Positions 1 through 7,829 of a DNA stretch of 64,000 nt are shown here, piece after piece. Every line of letters begins with the position of its first letter. Positions within the stretch are counted from its first letter, which is position 1. The stretch is from Chryseobacterium arthrosphaerae (GTDB taxonomy: Bacteria; Bacteroidota; Bacteroidia; Flavobacteriales; Weeksellaceae). The stretch is taken from positions 868,001 through 932,000 of the forward strand of contig NZ_MAYG01000001.1 in NCBI RefSeq assembly GCF_001684965.1, in the 5' to 3' direction. Both the position numbers and the translations under genes were made by a program. The notes below the pieces were generated by a model that worked only from the letters and a program-made list of their open reading frames with translations, was not told where the DNA came from and did not search any database.

Positions 1-290
1 GGGAGCTTTCAGAAAGTAAACCTATCCTTAAGAAACTGGTAGAACAACGTGAAGAAGTAGGTGAAGTATTATTCGGGAATATTTCAGATCCTTATTTCGG
101 GGGCGATGTGGCTAAGAGACACAGGGCAATTATGGCACTGATCGTTTCCGGAGCCTATTACCTGAATCTTTACACGGGATACAATGCCAATAAGTTCTGT
201 GGGATTGATCTGAAAACAGAAGACGGAAGAAAAGAGATTGAAGGCGCTATCGTAGAGCTGATCGATTTTGCATACAGTAAAAAGAAATAA
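1..290 (+). CDS. C-terminal end of a probable TetR/AcrR-family regulator (partial)
   Basis: The reading frame is open from base 3 to the stop at 288-290, so the gene begins before the window. About 95 residues are visible. They are mostly helical and end in a pattern (hydrophobic helix, short loop with GIDLKTEDGR, then a final amphipathic helix ending in lysines) that looks like the ligand-binding end of TetR-family repressors. The DNA-binding part is outside the window, so the family call is tentative. The gene is followed by an AT-rich inverted repeat (290-357) that may end its transcript. Confidence 0.45.
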   Translation, partial: ELSESKPILKKLVEQREEVGEVLFGNISDPYFGGDVAKRHRAIMALIVSGAYYLNLYTGYNANKFCGIDLKTEDGRKEIEGAIVELIDFAYSKKK

Positions 291-363
291 AAATTAAAAG
301 TTTTCCAATTTGAGCAGAAATAAGTTTTTTGTTGACAATTTGAAAACTTTTAATTTTCAAATT
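290..363. repeat. Overlapping AT-rich inverted repeats before dnaX
   Basis: Two perfect but mutually exclusive inverted repeats lie between the upstream gene and dnaX. A 16-base arm at 290-305 matches 342-357 with a 36-base loop, and a 10-base arm at 337-346 matches 354-363. Only one can form at a time. The larger one could end the upstream transcript. No GC-rich stem or clear U-tract is present, so its role is open. Confidence 0.5.
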
Positions 364-377
364 AAAACTATATTTCT

Positions 378-385
378 TATTTTTG
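378..385 (+). promoter_or_regulatory. -7 promoter element of dnaX
   Basis: TATTTTTG fits the Bacteroidetes TAnnTTTG consensus. It ends only four bases before the dnaX ATG at 390, so a transcript from it would have almost no 5' leader. No convincing -33 TTG was found at the usual distance. Confidence 0.5.
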
Positions 386-389
386 GCCA

Positions 390-1475
390 ATGGAAAATTT
401 TATAGTATCTGCAAGAAAATATCGTCCTCAGGAGTTTGATACGGTTGTAGGACAATCCCATATTACGGATACTTTAGAACATGCAATTGAAGAAAGCCAG
501 TTAGCTCAGGCATTGCTTTTTTGCGGACCTCGTGGTGTGGGTAAAACTACTTGTGCCAGAATCCTGGCAAGAAAGATCAATGAAAAAGATGGCTCGGTTT
601 CAGAAGACGGCTTTGCTTACAATATCTATGAGCTGGATGCTGCATCCAATAACTCTGTAGATGATATCAGGGAACTGATAGACCAGGTACGCTTTGCCCC
701 TCAGGTTGGTAAATACAAGGTATATATCATAGACGAGGTGCATATGTTGTCTTCTGCCGCTTTCAATGCATTCCTTAAGACGCTTGAGGAACCGCCGGCT
801 CATGCCATCTTCATTCTGGCAACTACGGAAAAGCATAAAATCATTCCTACGATTTTATCCCGATGCCAGATCTACGATTTTAAAAGAATCGTCATTGAAG
901 ACATCCAGGCACATCTTAGAAATATTGCCCAGAAAGAAAACATCCAGTACGAAGATGATGCATTGTACCTGATCGCCCAAAAGGCAGACGGGGCATTAAG
1001 AGATGCACTTTCCATTTTCGACAGGCTTTCTACATTTTCCCAAAAAAATATCACCCTGGCAAAAGCTGCCGAAGTTCTGAATATTCTGGATTATGACCAA
1101 TATCTGAATATTGTGGACCTTGCCAAGGAAAATAAAATTCCTGAAGTGCTTTCCGCTTTTAATGATATTGTCAAGAAAGGATTTGATCCTCATATATTCA
1201 TTGCCGGATTGGGAAATCATTTCAGAGATCTGATGATGGCACAGAATACCTCTACCATTGATCTGATCGAAGTGGGGGAGAAGACCAAATCCAGATTTGT
1301 GGAGCAGGGGCAGAAATGGGCCGCCCAACAGCTGATCGATGGTATTGAGATCTGCAACCATGCAGACATTAATTATAAAAACTCAAAAAATCCAAGACTT
1401 ACGGTTGAAATTGCACTGATGCAGCTGGCTTCCCTGACAGCTAATTCAGGTGATACTAAAAAAAAAAGTTCCTGA
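390..1475 (+). CDS. dnaX: DNA polymerase III subunit gamma (unshifted dnaX product)
   Basis: Without frameshifting, translation stops at the TGA at 1473-1475, two codons after the A-run, and gives a 361-residue protein. It contains the whole ATPase and oligomerisation part (domains I-III) but lacks the helicase- and polymerase-binding domains of tau. This is how the gamma form arises in E. coli and Thermus. Whether the short form is made here cannot be decided from sequence alone. It depends on whether the A10 run is real. Confidence 0.7.
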   Translation: MENFIVSARKYRPQEFDTVVGQSHITDTLEHAIEESQLAQALLFCGPRGVGKTTCARILARKINEKDGSVSEDGFAYNIYELDAASNNSVDDIRELIDQVRFAPQVGKYKVYIIDEVHMLSSAAFNAFLKTLEEPPAHAIFILATTEKHKIIPTILSRCQIYDFKRIVIEDIQAHLRNIAQKENIQYEDDALYLIAQKADGALRDALSIFDRLSTFSQKNITLAKAAEVLNILDYDQYLNIVDLAKENKIPEVLSAFNDIVKKGFDPHIFIAGLGNHFRDLMMAQNTSTIDLIEVGEKTKSRFVEQGQKWAAQQLIDGIEICNHADINYKNSKNPRLTVEIALMQLASLTANSGDTKKKSS

Positions 1476-2089
1476 TACTGGCTCCGTTTCTCAGTGAGAA
1501 GCAGGAACTGAAAATGCCTGAAAAAGTTCAGGAGAAAAAAGAAGAGGTTAAGGCAGAACAGCCTGCTGCCCTTGAAAAAGTGCAGGAAACTTCAGTAACG
1601 AAAACAAACAAGCCATTATCAAGACCGGGAATTTCTTCCGGTTTCAGCATCAATTCTTTTCTGACGAAGGAAGAAAAGGTAGAAACAGCAGAAAATATCG
1701 CTGTGAAAGCCGAAAACCTGCCCCAGAACCATTTTACAGATACAGATCTGCAGATGGAATGGAAAATCATGCTCAAACAGCTGCAGGTAAAAAACAATTT
1801 TGTTTTCAATGCGGTAAAAACCTTCAAACTGGTAAAAGCAGACGAACATAAGATCAGGGTTTTATTCCCTTCCGACTCTGCAAAAGTGGAATTTGACAAA
1901 ATAAGCGGAGAATTTTTCAATCATTTCAGAACAAAAGTTCAGAACCACAGTATTGAGATAGAATACGAGAGAGACGTTGAAAATCTGAAGATTGAGGTTG
2001 TTACCAAAAGAAAAATTTTCGAAAAGTTTATTGAAAAAAATCCACTTTTAAAAGATCTTGATGATTTAATGAAGTTTGATTTGACATAA
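390..2089 (+). CDS. dnaX: DNA polymerase III subunit tau (dnaX, full length through a -1 frameshift)
   Basis: The gene encodes the clamp-loader ATPase and polymerase-organising subunit. Reading 390-1466 in frame, then slipping back one base on the A10 run at 1458-1467, joins the N-terminal ATPase to the second open frame ending at 2089. The product would be 566 residues, normal for tau. Visible motifs are Walker A at residues 46-53, Walker B IIDEVH at 113-118 and the SRC sensor at 157-159. The four-cysteine zinc module found in E. coli DnaX is absent. The C-terminal part has a Lys/Glu-rich linker and then a helical domain suited to polymerase binding. The second frame has no stop between the slip and its first ATG at 1514, which argues for one gene. 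A missing A in the assembly would look the same. Confidence 0.85.
1458..1509 (+). promoter_or_regulatory. Candidate dnaX recoding site: A10 run plus hairpin
   Basis: Ten A residues (1458-1467) in the phase A AAA AAA are followed at once by a perfect 8-base stem, AGTTCCTG (1467-1474) with CAGGAACT (1502-1509). A second inner stem, ACTG (1477-1480) with CAGT (1492-1495), stacks in the loop. The unshifted stop codon lies inside the stem. Slippery run, hairpin and nearby stop match the layout of known dnaX frameshift sites, although the spacer to the outer stem is shorter than the usual 5-9 bases. Confidence 0.7.
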
Positions 2090-2103
2090 TTTTTATATCT
2101 TTG
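2075..2103 (+). promoter_or_regulatory. Promoter of the aromatic leader and DAHP synthase transcript
   Basis: TTTG at 2075-2078, 17 bases, then TATCTTTG at 2096-2103. Both parts fit the Bacteroidetes consensus. The promoter overlaps the last codons of dnaX and would start a transcript near 2110, leaving about 75 bases before the leader peptide and 380 before the enzyme gene. Confidence 0.6.
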
Positions 2104-2186
2104 TCAAAGATTTCTGAGAAAAATACATTTTCAACGGGATCAAATTATAATCAGAAACGCTAAAACAAAGACATTTCCAGAATAAA

Positions 2187-2318
2187 ATGGAAAAATTATC
2201 TAACACATATCAGTCTTTTTTTGCACCCGCTAATTACTTTTTTAGCGGTTATTTTAGCTTTTCTGCTTCTTATTATAGAAATTTCAGAACGTATTACCGA
2301 TTTTACTGGTACTGTTAA
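2187..2318 (+). CDS. Aromatic-rich leader peptide (43 residues)
   Basis: This short reading frame was found by reading the long gap before the DAHP synthase gene. It starts at an ATG with an A-rich upstream context (AATAAAATG) and ends at TAA 2316-2318. Of 43 residues, 8 are Phe (11, 12, 18, 19, 23, 25, 33, 39), 9 are Tyr (8, 17, 22, 29, 30, 36, 37, 40, 42) and one is Trp (41), so 18 are aromatic. It has no Met beyond the start and no sign of being a folded protein. The next gene makes the first committed compound of aromatic amino acid synthesis. The arrangement is that of a leader peptide whose ribosome stalls when charged tRNA-Phe or tRNA-Tyr is scarce. The regulatory role is inferred. Confidence 0.75.
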   Translation: MEKLSNTYQSFFAPANYFFSGYFSFSASYYRNFRTYYRFYWYC

Positions 2319-2442
2319 CTGAATTTCTTTCCAAAAAATACAGGAGAAGTAGAGCCCTTTTATTATCCTGATTTCCTTTAAACAATTTTTTAACGGCATT
2401 TTTTGAAAAGAATTATAAATTAAATTTTATAATCAAAGGGCT
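2227..2442 (+). promoter_or_regulatory. Candidate attenuator structures in the aroF leader
   Basis: Several pairings are possible in this leader RNA. CCGCTAA (2227-2233) pairs with TTAGCGG (2242-2248) inside the leader frame. CTGTTAA (2312-2318, covering the leader stop codon) can pair with TTAACGG (2390-2396), which is followed by a T-run and would resemble a weak terminator. CAGGA (2341-2345) pairs with TCCTG (2366-2370). AGCCCTTT (2353-2360) pairs with AAAGGGCT (2435-2442). The enclosing and long-range stems could switch with ribosome position. Which one ends transcription is not clear from sequence. Confidence 0.45.
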
Positions 2443-2488
2443 ATTGCTGTGAACTTAAAAAATATTAAAAACAATAAAATTTAGAATA

Positions 2489-3568
2489 ATGAATTTAAAA
2501 GATTTGAAAAATGAGTGGATCAACGGGCTTACACAACCCCTGATGATCGCAGGTCCATGCAGTGCGGAAAGTGAAGCTCAGATGCTTGAAACAGCCAGAA
2601 GAATTAAAGAATCCAATGCTCAGGTATCGGTTTTCCGTGCAGGAATCTGGAAACCCCGTACAAAACCTAACGGATTTGAGGGAGTAGGAGTGATCGGTTT
2701 GAACTGGCTAAAAAAAGTAAAAGAAGAATACGGCTTTAAAACAGCAACAGAAGTTGCCAATGCTCACCACGTTTTTGCTGCTCTGGAAGCTGATGTAGAT
2801 GTTCTTTGGATTGGAGCACGTTCTACAGTAAACCCTTTTACAGTACAGGAAATTGCTATGGCGTTAAGAGGTACTGATAAGCCGGTATTCGTTAAAAACC
2901 CTGTAAACCCGGATCTTGCATTATGGATTGGTGCGCTGGAAAGACTTTTGGGACAGGATATCAAAAACCTGGGAGTCATCCACAGAGGATTTTCAACATA
3001 CCAGAAAACAAAATACAGAAATAATCCAAACTGGCAGATTGCCCTTGATTTCAAAAGCCAGTTCCCGAATATCCCAATGCTGATCGACCCATCCCACATC
3101 TGCGGAAACAGAATAGGACTGGCAGATATCACCCAGGAAGCTCTTAACGTAGGTTACCAGGGAGCTATTATTGAAACACATTCCAATCCTGATGAAGCAT
3201 GGAGCGATGCTGCTCAGCAGATTACTCCGGAAGTACTTGCTGAAATGATTGGGAATTTAAAAGTAAGAAGTACAGATCTGGCAGGTTTTGAAGGGGAAAT
3301 GGGAAGGCACAGAACATTGATCTCTGATCTTGATTTCCAATTGATTGAACTTCTTTCTCAAAGGATGAAGATCTCTGAAAAGATCGGGAAACTTAAAAAA
3401 GAAAATGATATTGCCATCTTCCAGCCGGAACGTTGGAAAGTGATTACAGAATACGCTACCCAGAAAGCCAAAGAAACAGGAATGTCTCAGGAGTTTATTG
3501 AAAAGGTTTTCAAAGCGATTCACGAAGAATCTATTGAAGTTCAGAATAATATTATGATCAACAGATAA
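2489..3568 (+). CDS. Bifunctional 3-deoxy-7-phosphoheptulonate synthase / chorismate mutase
   Basis: The 359-residue protein has two parts. Residues about 1-255 form a DAHP synthase of the KDO8P-synthase-like type, with IAGPCSAES near residue 21, KPRTKP, KNPVNPD and the DPSH metal site. It condenses phosphoenolpyruvate with erythrose 4-phosphate. Residues about 265-359 are an AroQ-type chorismate mutase, with the helical LDFQLIELLSQRM and the RMK...IGKLKKEN pattern, which makes prephenate for Phe and Tyr. This fusion is common in Bacteroidetes. The gene follows a long leader with an aromatic-rich peptide, which suggests control by Phe and Tyr supply. Confidence 0.92.
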   Translation: MNLKDLKNEWINGLTQPLMIAGPCSAESEAQMLETARRIKESNAQVSVFRAGIWKPRTKPNGFEGVGVIGLNWLKKVKEEYGFKTATEVANAHHVFAALEADVDVLWIGARSTVNPFTVQEIAMALRGTDKPVFVKNPVNPDLALWIGALERLLGQDIKNLGVIHRGFSTYQKTKYRNNPNWQIALDFKSQFPNIPMLIDPSHICGNRIGLADITQEALNVGYQGAIIETHSNPDEAWSDAAQQITPEVLAEMIGNLKVRSTDLAGFEGEMGRHRTLISDLDFQLIELLSQRMKISEKIGKLKKENDIAIFQPERWKVITEYATQKAKETGMSQEFIEKVFKAIHEESIEVQNNIMINR

Positions 3569-3652
3569 TAGAGTATGGAAGACAGGAGTTAAAGGCTGGG
3601 AATTTATTTCCCTCCGAATCTTTAATGAAAGTTTTCTGAAGTCTGTACAATC

Positions 3653-3722
3653 AGGGCTTAGGTATCGGGATTTAGAAAAGCTGAAATATTTGTTTAGCCC
3701 TAATTTCCGAATCCTAAGCCCT
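3653..3722. repeat. Imperfect 23-base inverted repeat before rsgA
   Basis: The arm 3653-3675 is complementary to 3700-3722 at 19 of 23 positions, with a 24-base loop. The core AGGGCTTAGG / CCTAAGCCCT is perfect. A shorter direct copy, AGCCCTAATTT, occurs twice (from 3696 and from 3717). The right arm ends eight bases before the rsgA -7 element, so it could be a regulator site or the end of the upstream transcript. No U-tract follows. Confidence 0.5.
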
Positions 3723-3729
3723 AATTTCT

Positions 3730-3737
3730 TATATTTG
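3730..3737 (+). promoter_or_regulatory. -7 promoter element of rsgA
   Basis: TATATTTG matches TAnnTTTG exactly. It lies 14 bases before the rsgA start codon, so the transcript would have a leader of fewer than 10 bases. Confidence 0.55.
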
Positions 3738-3751
3738 CACAAGTATTATCT

Positions 3752-4678
3752 ATGAAAGGAAAAATCATTAAATCTACGGGCAGTTGGTATCAGGTTTTGG
3801 AATTGGAAACCAATAAGATTTTCGAGGCCAGAATCAGAGGGAAATTTAAATTAATTAAAACCAGACTTACCAATCCGCTTGCTGTAGGTGATTTTGTTGA
3901 GTTCCAGCTGGAGCAGGATGATATCGCATGGATTACTAAAATAGAACCACGCACCAATTACCTGATCCGTAAATCGGTCAACCTTTCAAAAGAGGCTCAT
4001 ATTATTGCTTCCAATATTGATCTTGCCTGTTTTATTTTTACCTTAAAACACCCGGAAACCTCACTGGGATTCCTTGACAGGTTTCTGGCATGCTGTGAAG
4101 CCTATAATATCACCCCATTAATCCTGTTTAACAAAATTGATGTTTTACACGAAGAAGAAATCGAAATTGTAAAAGACATCGAGTTCCTGTATCAGGAGAT
4201 TGGATATGACACTCTGGAAATATCTTCATACTCAAAGTTGAATCTTGATCAGCTTCAGGAATTGCTTAAAGATAAAACTTCCGTATTTTTCGGACACTCC
4301 GGTTGTGGGAAGTCCACATTGGTGAATGCACTGCAGCCAGGATTAAACCTTAAAACTTCAGAAATTTCCGATACCCATTTAAAAGGAAAGCATACTACAA
4401 CTTTTGCCCAGATGCACTTCTGGGACTTTGGAGGAAACGTGATCGATACTCCCGGAGTTCGTGAATTTGCCATGATTGACATTGAAAAAGAAGAAGTACA
4501 GCATTATTTTCCTGAAATTTTTAAAAAGAGGGAAGAATGTAAATTCCACAACTGCCTGCATGTCAACGAGCCAAAATGTGCGGTAATAGCCTCTCTGGAA
4601 ACAGGTGAAATTCAGCATTCCCGTTATGCCACTTATATCAAGCTTATGGACGAAGCTGAAGAAGCCTCTCAGAAATAA
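3752..4678 (+). CDS. rsgA: Ribosome small-subunit-dependent GTPase A (RsgA/YjeQ)
   Basis: RsgA is a circularly permuted GTPase that helps the final maturation of the 30S subunit. The 308-residue protein shows the expected order: an N-terminal OB fold (about 1-65), the G4 motif NKID at 127-130, then the P-loop GHSGCGKST at 181-189, the G3 motif DTPG at 232-235, and a C-terminal zinc site formed by Cys263, His266, Cys268 and Cys276. Length and motifs are normal for the family. It appears to be transcribed alone from a promoter just upstream. Confidence 0.95.
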   Translation: MKGKIIKSTGSWYQVLELETNKIFEARIRGKFKLIKTRLTNPLAVGDFVEFQLEQDDIAWITKIEPRTNYLIRKSVNLSKEAHIIASNIDLACFIFTLKHPETSLGFLDRFLACCEAYNITPLILFNKIDVLHEEEIEIVKDIEFLYQEIGYDTLEISSYSKLNLDQLQELLKDKTSVFFGHSGCGKSTLVNALQPGLNLKTSEISDTHLKGKHTTTFAQMHFWDFGGNVIDTPGVREFAMIDIEKEEVQHYFPEIFKKREECKFHNCLHVNEPKCAVIASLETGEIQHSRYATYIKLMDEAEEASQK

Positions 4679-5178
4679 CCGGACGACAATCTGTTCCCTA
4701 ACAGATTTCAAAAAAATAAGCATATATAAATTATGTGACTTTATGTCATTCGGACAAAATGTACATAATGATCTGTGAAATATGTGCCAGATAGATCAAC
4801 TGTGATATTCCTTTGATAAAAAAATTGATTTTATAAAACCTACCCGGAATGAACTTTCTTCATTATTATCCTGTATATATTTTCCGGATGATATCTGATC
4901 GGGTATCTGGGAATTAAGAGCTTGTAAAAATGATTTTTTTCTGTTTTTTAATGAAAAATTTTTTACATTTTTAAATAAGTCTTCTTTTCTGACTCACTTT
5001 TTCTGACAATAACTCTACTTTTTTCAAATTTATGTCTGCTCTTAAAATAAGGATGTCATAAAAAAGGAAGAACTCCGGTTTGTTTCATTGATTGAAATAG
5101 AAGCAATAACGTAACAATACGGTTTTATAAAGTTTTTTATGTTACGGGATTGTTAATAAAGCTATGGATTATTTGCAA

Positions 5179-5203
5179 ATAAAAAACCCAGCCGAAGCTG
5201 GGT
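5179..5203 (-). terminator. Orphan intrinsic terminator on the minus strand
   Basis: ACCCAGC (5186-5192) pairs with GCTGGGT (5197-5203) around a CGAA loop, which reads TTCG on the minus strand. An A-run at 5179-5186 becomes a U-tract on that strand. No minus-strand gene lies just upstream of it, so it may end an unannotated small RNA. Confidence 0.6.
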
Positions 5204-5204
5204 A

Positions 5205-5240
5205 AAAACTAATAACCATGAAAACTCAAATTAAACATGA
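5205..5240 (+). repeat. 36-base element, copy 1
   Basis: This stretch matches 9800-9835 at 27 of 36 positions, including a shared ACTCAAA and a conserved TA(A/G)TAACCA. Both copies are intergenic and both lie next to a hairpin terminator. They may belong to a small RNA family or a dispersed intergenic element. Confidence 0.4.
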
Positions 5241-5351
5241 GAATCGCAATAGAATAAACAATTACTGTGCCAAAGTTTGGTTCATGATTTCTTAATAAAA
5301 GTTATTTTTATGTTAAAAAAAAATTAAAATAAAAATAAAAGATATTTTTTG

Positions 5352-5359
5352 TAATTTTG
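5352..5359 (+). promoter_or_regulatory. -7 promoter element of ndk
   Basis: TAATTTTG matches TAnnTTTG and lies 24 bases before the ndk ATG. The upstream 30 bases are almost pure A and T with no clear TTG. Confidence 0.5.
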
Positions 5360-5383
5360 CGGCATTAAAAAAATTATACATTT

Positions 5384-5800
5384 ATGTCTAACATTACATT
5401 CACTATGATTAAGCCTGATGCAGTAGCAGACGGACATATCGGTGCAATATTGGGTAAGATTGCTGAAGGAGGTTTTAAAATCAAAGCTTTAAAATTAACT
5501 CAGCTTACAGTTGCTGATGCAAAAAAATTCTATGAAGTACATGCTGAAAGACCATTTTATGGAGAATTGGTAGAATTCATGAGTTCAGGTCCTATCGTTG
5601 CTGCTGTTTTAGAAAAAGACAACGCAGTAGAGGATTTCAGAACATTGATCGGTTCTACTAACCCTGCTGAAGCAGCTGAAGGTACAATCAGAAAAATGTT
5701 TGCAAGAAGCATCGGAGAAAATGCGGTTCACGGTTCAGATTCTGACGAGAATGCATTGATCGAAGCTCAGTTCCATTTTTCAGGGAGAGAGATTTTCTAA
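5384..5800 (+). CDS. ndk: Nucleoside diphosphate kinase
   Basis: Ndk transfers the gamma phosphate from ATP to nucleoside diphosphates through a phosphohistidine and so keeps the NTP and dNTP pools balanced. The 138-residue protein is of normal length. The N-terminal [10 protein letters not shown] and the active-site segment NAVHGSDS, with catalytic His116, are typical. It is transcribed alone between its own promoter and a strong terminator. Confidence 0.97.
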   Translation: MSNITFTMIKPDAVADGHIGAILGKIAEGGFKIKALKLTQLTVADAKKFYEVHAERPFYGELVEFMSSGPIVAAVLEKDNAVEDFRTLIGSTNPAEAAEGTIRKMFARSIGENAVHGSDSDENALIEAQFHFSGREIF

Positions 5801-5824
5801 GAAAATCATCTTACAAAATAAAAG

Positions 5825-5855
5825 ATCCGGAGATAATTCTCCGGATTTTGTTTTT
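5825..5855 (+). terminator. Terminator of ndk
   Basis: ATCCGGAGA (5825-5833) pairs perfectly with TCTCCGGAT (5838-5846) around TAAT and is followed by a T-rich run. It lies 25 bases after the ndk stop. Confidence 0.85.
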
Positions 5856-5874
5856 ATATCAATAAGGCTGAATT

Positions 5875-7719
5875 TTAAAGATTATTTTCAACAGCACCTA
5901 CTTTTTCTCTGTAGAGTTCAAGCGGGCTGGTAAGAAGAACAGCAATGACCGTCATATTCTTGTCAAGTCTTTCTTTGGGAAAATCAATGTAAACACTGCC
6001 TGGTCTCGGGCTCCAGTAAAGCTTATTGTAAATTTGGTGAGAAAGTAAGGTACCTTCGCCCACAACTCTTATTCTTGCAATTTCATTTTTTATACCTTTC
6101 AGTGCAATGGGGCCTGTGGGGTTTCCTTCAACAAAAAGATAAAGGGTTTGTTTGTCCTTTGATAAGGCACTCATTCCAGGATAATGTCCTTCAGGCAATC
6201 CTTTTTCCGTTTCAAAAAAAGCCTCTGCATGCTTGCTGATCCAGTGAAAGGTTTCAGGATTCGTTTTGGAGGTTTTGCCGATATTCATGTGAAGTCCGTC
6301 AATAGTAAGGCCTGACTGAGTCAGCAGATTCTTGCCATGATGTAATGTATTCGCTAAATCATAAGCTGCCAGTTGGGTACTCTTGTCCACCAGTATTTCT
6401 GCAAGCGGACGTTCTTTCTCCTTAAAATCTTTCAGGAAAACAGGTTGTGTGTTAAAAATAAGCTCAGCAACGGTAACGTCTTTGTCAAATTTTACCTTTG
6501 ACAGATCCAATGTCAGGGTGCTGTCCCGATAATCCATATTGACCGGTGACTGATCATCTCCGACAATTTTAACGGCATCAGGCTTTGTTGCCAATCCATG
6601 AATTTTAGCGAAGTTTTTTACCTCCTCAAGATAAAGAAACAGCGATTTTTTTGAAGCTGATACGGTAGATTTTCCCTTATAGTTTTCAAAAGGAATTCCA
6701 CGGTCTGTTTCATAGATGGCTTTTTTATATCTGGAGGTCCATCGTCCAAGATCTTTCAGGATTTCCACCTGCTTTTCGGGAATGTTTCCATCGGCCTGCG
6801 GTCCAATATCAAGCAGGAGATTTCCTCCCATACTCATCACATCCGTTAATGTCCGGATGATCATATTGGAACTTTTATAATTATAGTCATGAGGCTGATA
6901 TCCCCATGAATCATTCATGGTATAGCAAAGTTCCCAGAACGGAGTATGGGGTGCTGTTACAGGAATCCCCTGTTCCGGAGTATCGTAATCACCATGCTTA
7001 TCAAGTCTTGAATTGACAATGATTTCAGGATTGTATTTTTTTAAAAGATCTAAAGTCTGTGTGGCTTTCCATTCTTCAGACGTATGTTCCCAATCTCCAT
7101 CGAACCAGAAGAGATCAGGATGATACCGGGATGAAAGCTCTGTAAGCTGGGTTTGATAATACCGGATAAAATTCTGCCATCGTTTCGGATCATTGTTGAT
7201 ATCATATCGCTTTTGCGCACGGGTGTAAATATCATAAGAGGAATGACTCCAGTCAGGCAGGGAAAAATAAAGCCCTGTCTTTAACCCCGAATTCTTAAGG
7301 CTGCTGATGAAAGGGCTTAAAACATCTTTTTGGGCTGAAGAATGGCGGGGGATGGTAATTGCATTTTCTGCATTCGAATTCCATAATGAAACTCCGTCAT
7401 GATGTTTGGTGGTAATTACTGCATATTGGGCTCCTGATTCTTTAATCAGCTTTACCCATTGGTCCGGCTGGTATTTTGAAGCGGAAAACCCGTTCAGCTG
7501 CTTCATGTAGTTTTCATGATTGATATAATTGTTGTAGAAAGACCATGATTCAGAAATTCCGTTAACAGAATAAATTCCCCAGTGAATAAAAATACCCAGT
7601 TTGGCATTTTTGAACCATTCCATTTTTTTGTTATTTTCAACAGATTGAGCTTTTATAGCACTACTGCCGACTGATAAAGCTAAGCCAAGGAAAACTGCTT
7701 GAAACAGCCTGTTTTTCAT
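5875..7719 (-). CDS. Secreted alpha-L-fucosidase (GH29)
   Basis: The 614-residue protein begins with a Sec signal peptide (residues 1-25, ending in KAQ). It has the GH29 barrel motifs HWGIYS near residue 46, KHHDG at 105-109 and WFDG at 205-208, where Asp207 is the predicted nucleophile. The last 270 residues look like beta-sandwich modules. The enzyme would release terminal alpha-L-fucose from glycans in the periplasm or outside the cell. It stands alone and convergent to ndk, and no SusC/D pair is adjacent. No T9SS sorting domain is visible. Confidence 0.9.
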   Translation of the reverse strand: MKNRLFQAVFLGLALSVGSSAIKAQSVENNKKMEWFKNAKLGIFIHWGIYSVNGISESWSFYNNYINHENYMKQLNGFSASKYQPDQWVKLIKESGAQYAVITTKHHDGVSLWNSNAENAITIPRHSSAQKDVLSPFISSLKNSGLKTGLYFSLPDWSHSSYDIYTRAQKRYDINNDPKRWQNFIRYYQTQLTELSSRYHPDLFWFDGDWEHTSEEWKATQTLDLLKKYNPEIIVNSRLDKHGDYDTPEQGIPVTAPHTPFWELCYTMNDSWGYQPHDYNYKSSNMIIRTLTDVMSMGGNLLLDIGPQADGNIPEKQVEILKDLGRWTSRYKKAIYETDRGIPFENYKGKSTVSASKKSLFLYLEEVKNFAKIHGLATKPDAVKIVGDDQSPVNMDYRDSTLTLDLSKVKFDKDVTVAELIFNTQPVFLKDFKEKERPLAEILVDKSTQLAAYDLANTLHHGKNLLTQSGLTIDGLHMNIGKTSKTNPETFHWISKHAEAFFETEKGLPEGHYPGMSALSKDKQTLYLFVEGNPTGPIALKGIKNEIARIRVVGEGTLLSHQIYNKLYWSPRPGSVYIDFPKERLDKNMTVIAVLLTSPLELYREKVGAVENNL

Positions 7720-7829
7720 TTTTTAATTTTAAGGCTAAATATAAATAAATTCTTCAAGAATAAATTATTGTATTTTTAGATCTGAAAAGAAATGGAACGT
7801 TTATTGCAAATTTCACTTAAAAAGAAGTT

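Larger units (their letters stand above)
4679..5383. other. 705-base AT-rich gap between rsgA and ndk
   Basis: No long reading frame is supported here. The first 480 bases are AT-rich with no structure I can name. The last part holds a strong hairpin oriented as a minus-strand terminator (5186-5203), a 36-base element that resembles one at 9800-9835, and the ndk promoter. A 25-codon plus-strand frame from the ATG at 5218 to the TAA at 5293-5295 exists but has no supporting evidence. Confidence 0.6.

Noticed and set aside
390..2089. dnaX as a pseudogene
   Set aside because: It is an essential gene with all motifs intact, and the break lies exactly on a long A-run followed by a hairpin. Recoding or an assembly indel is more likely.
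2196..2399. Minus-strand 67-residue frame in the gap before the DAHP synthase gene
   Set aside because: It is the antisense of the aromatic leader, with no promoter, signal or known domain.
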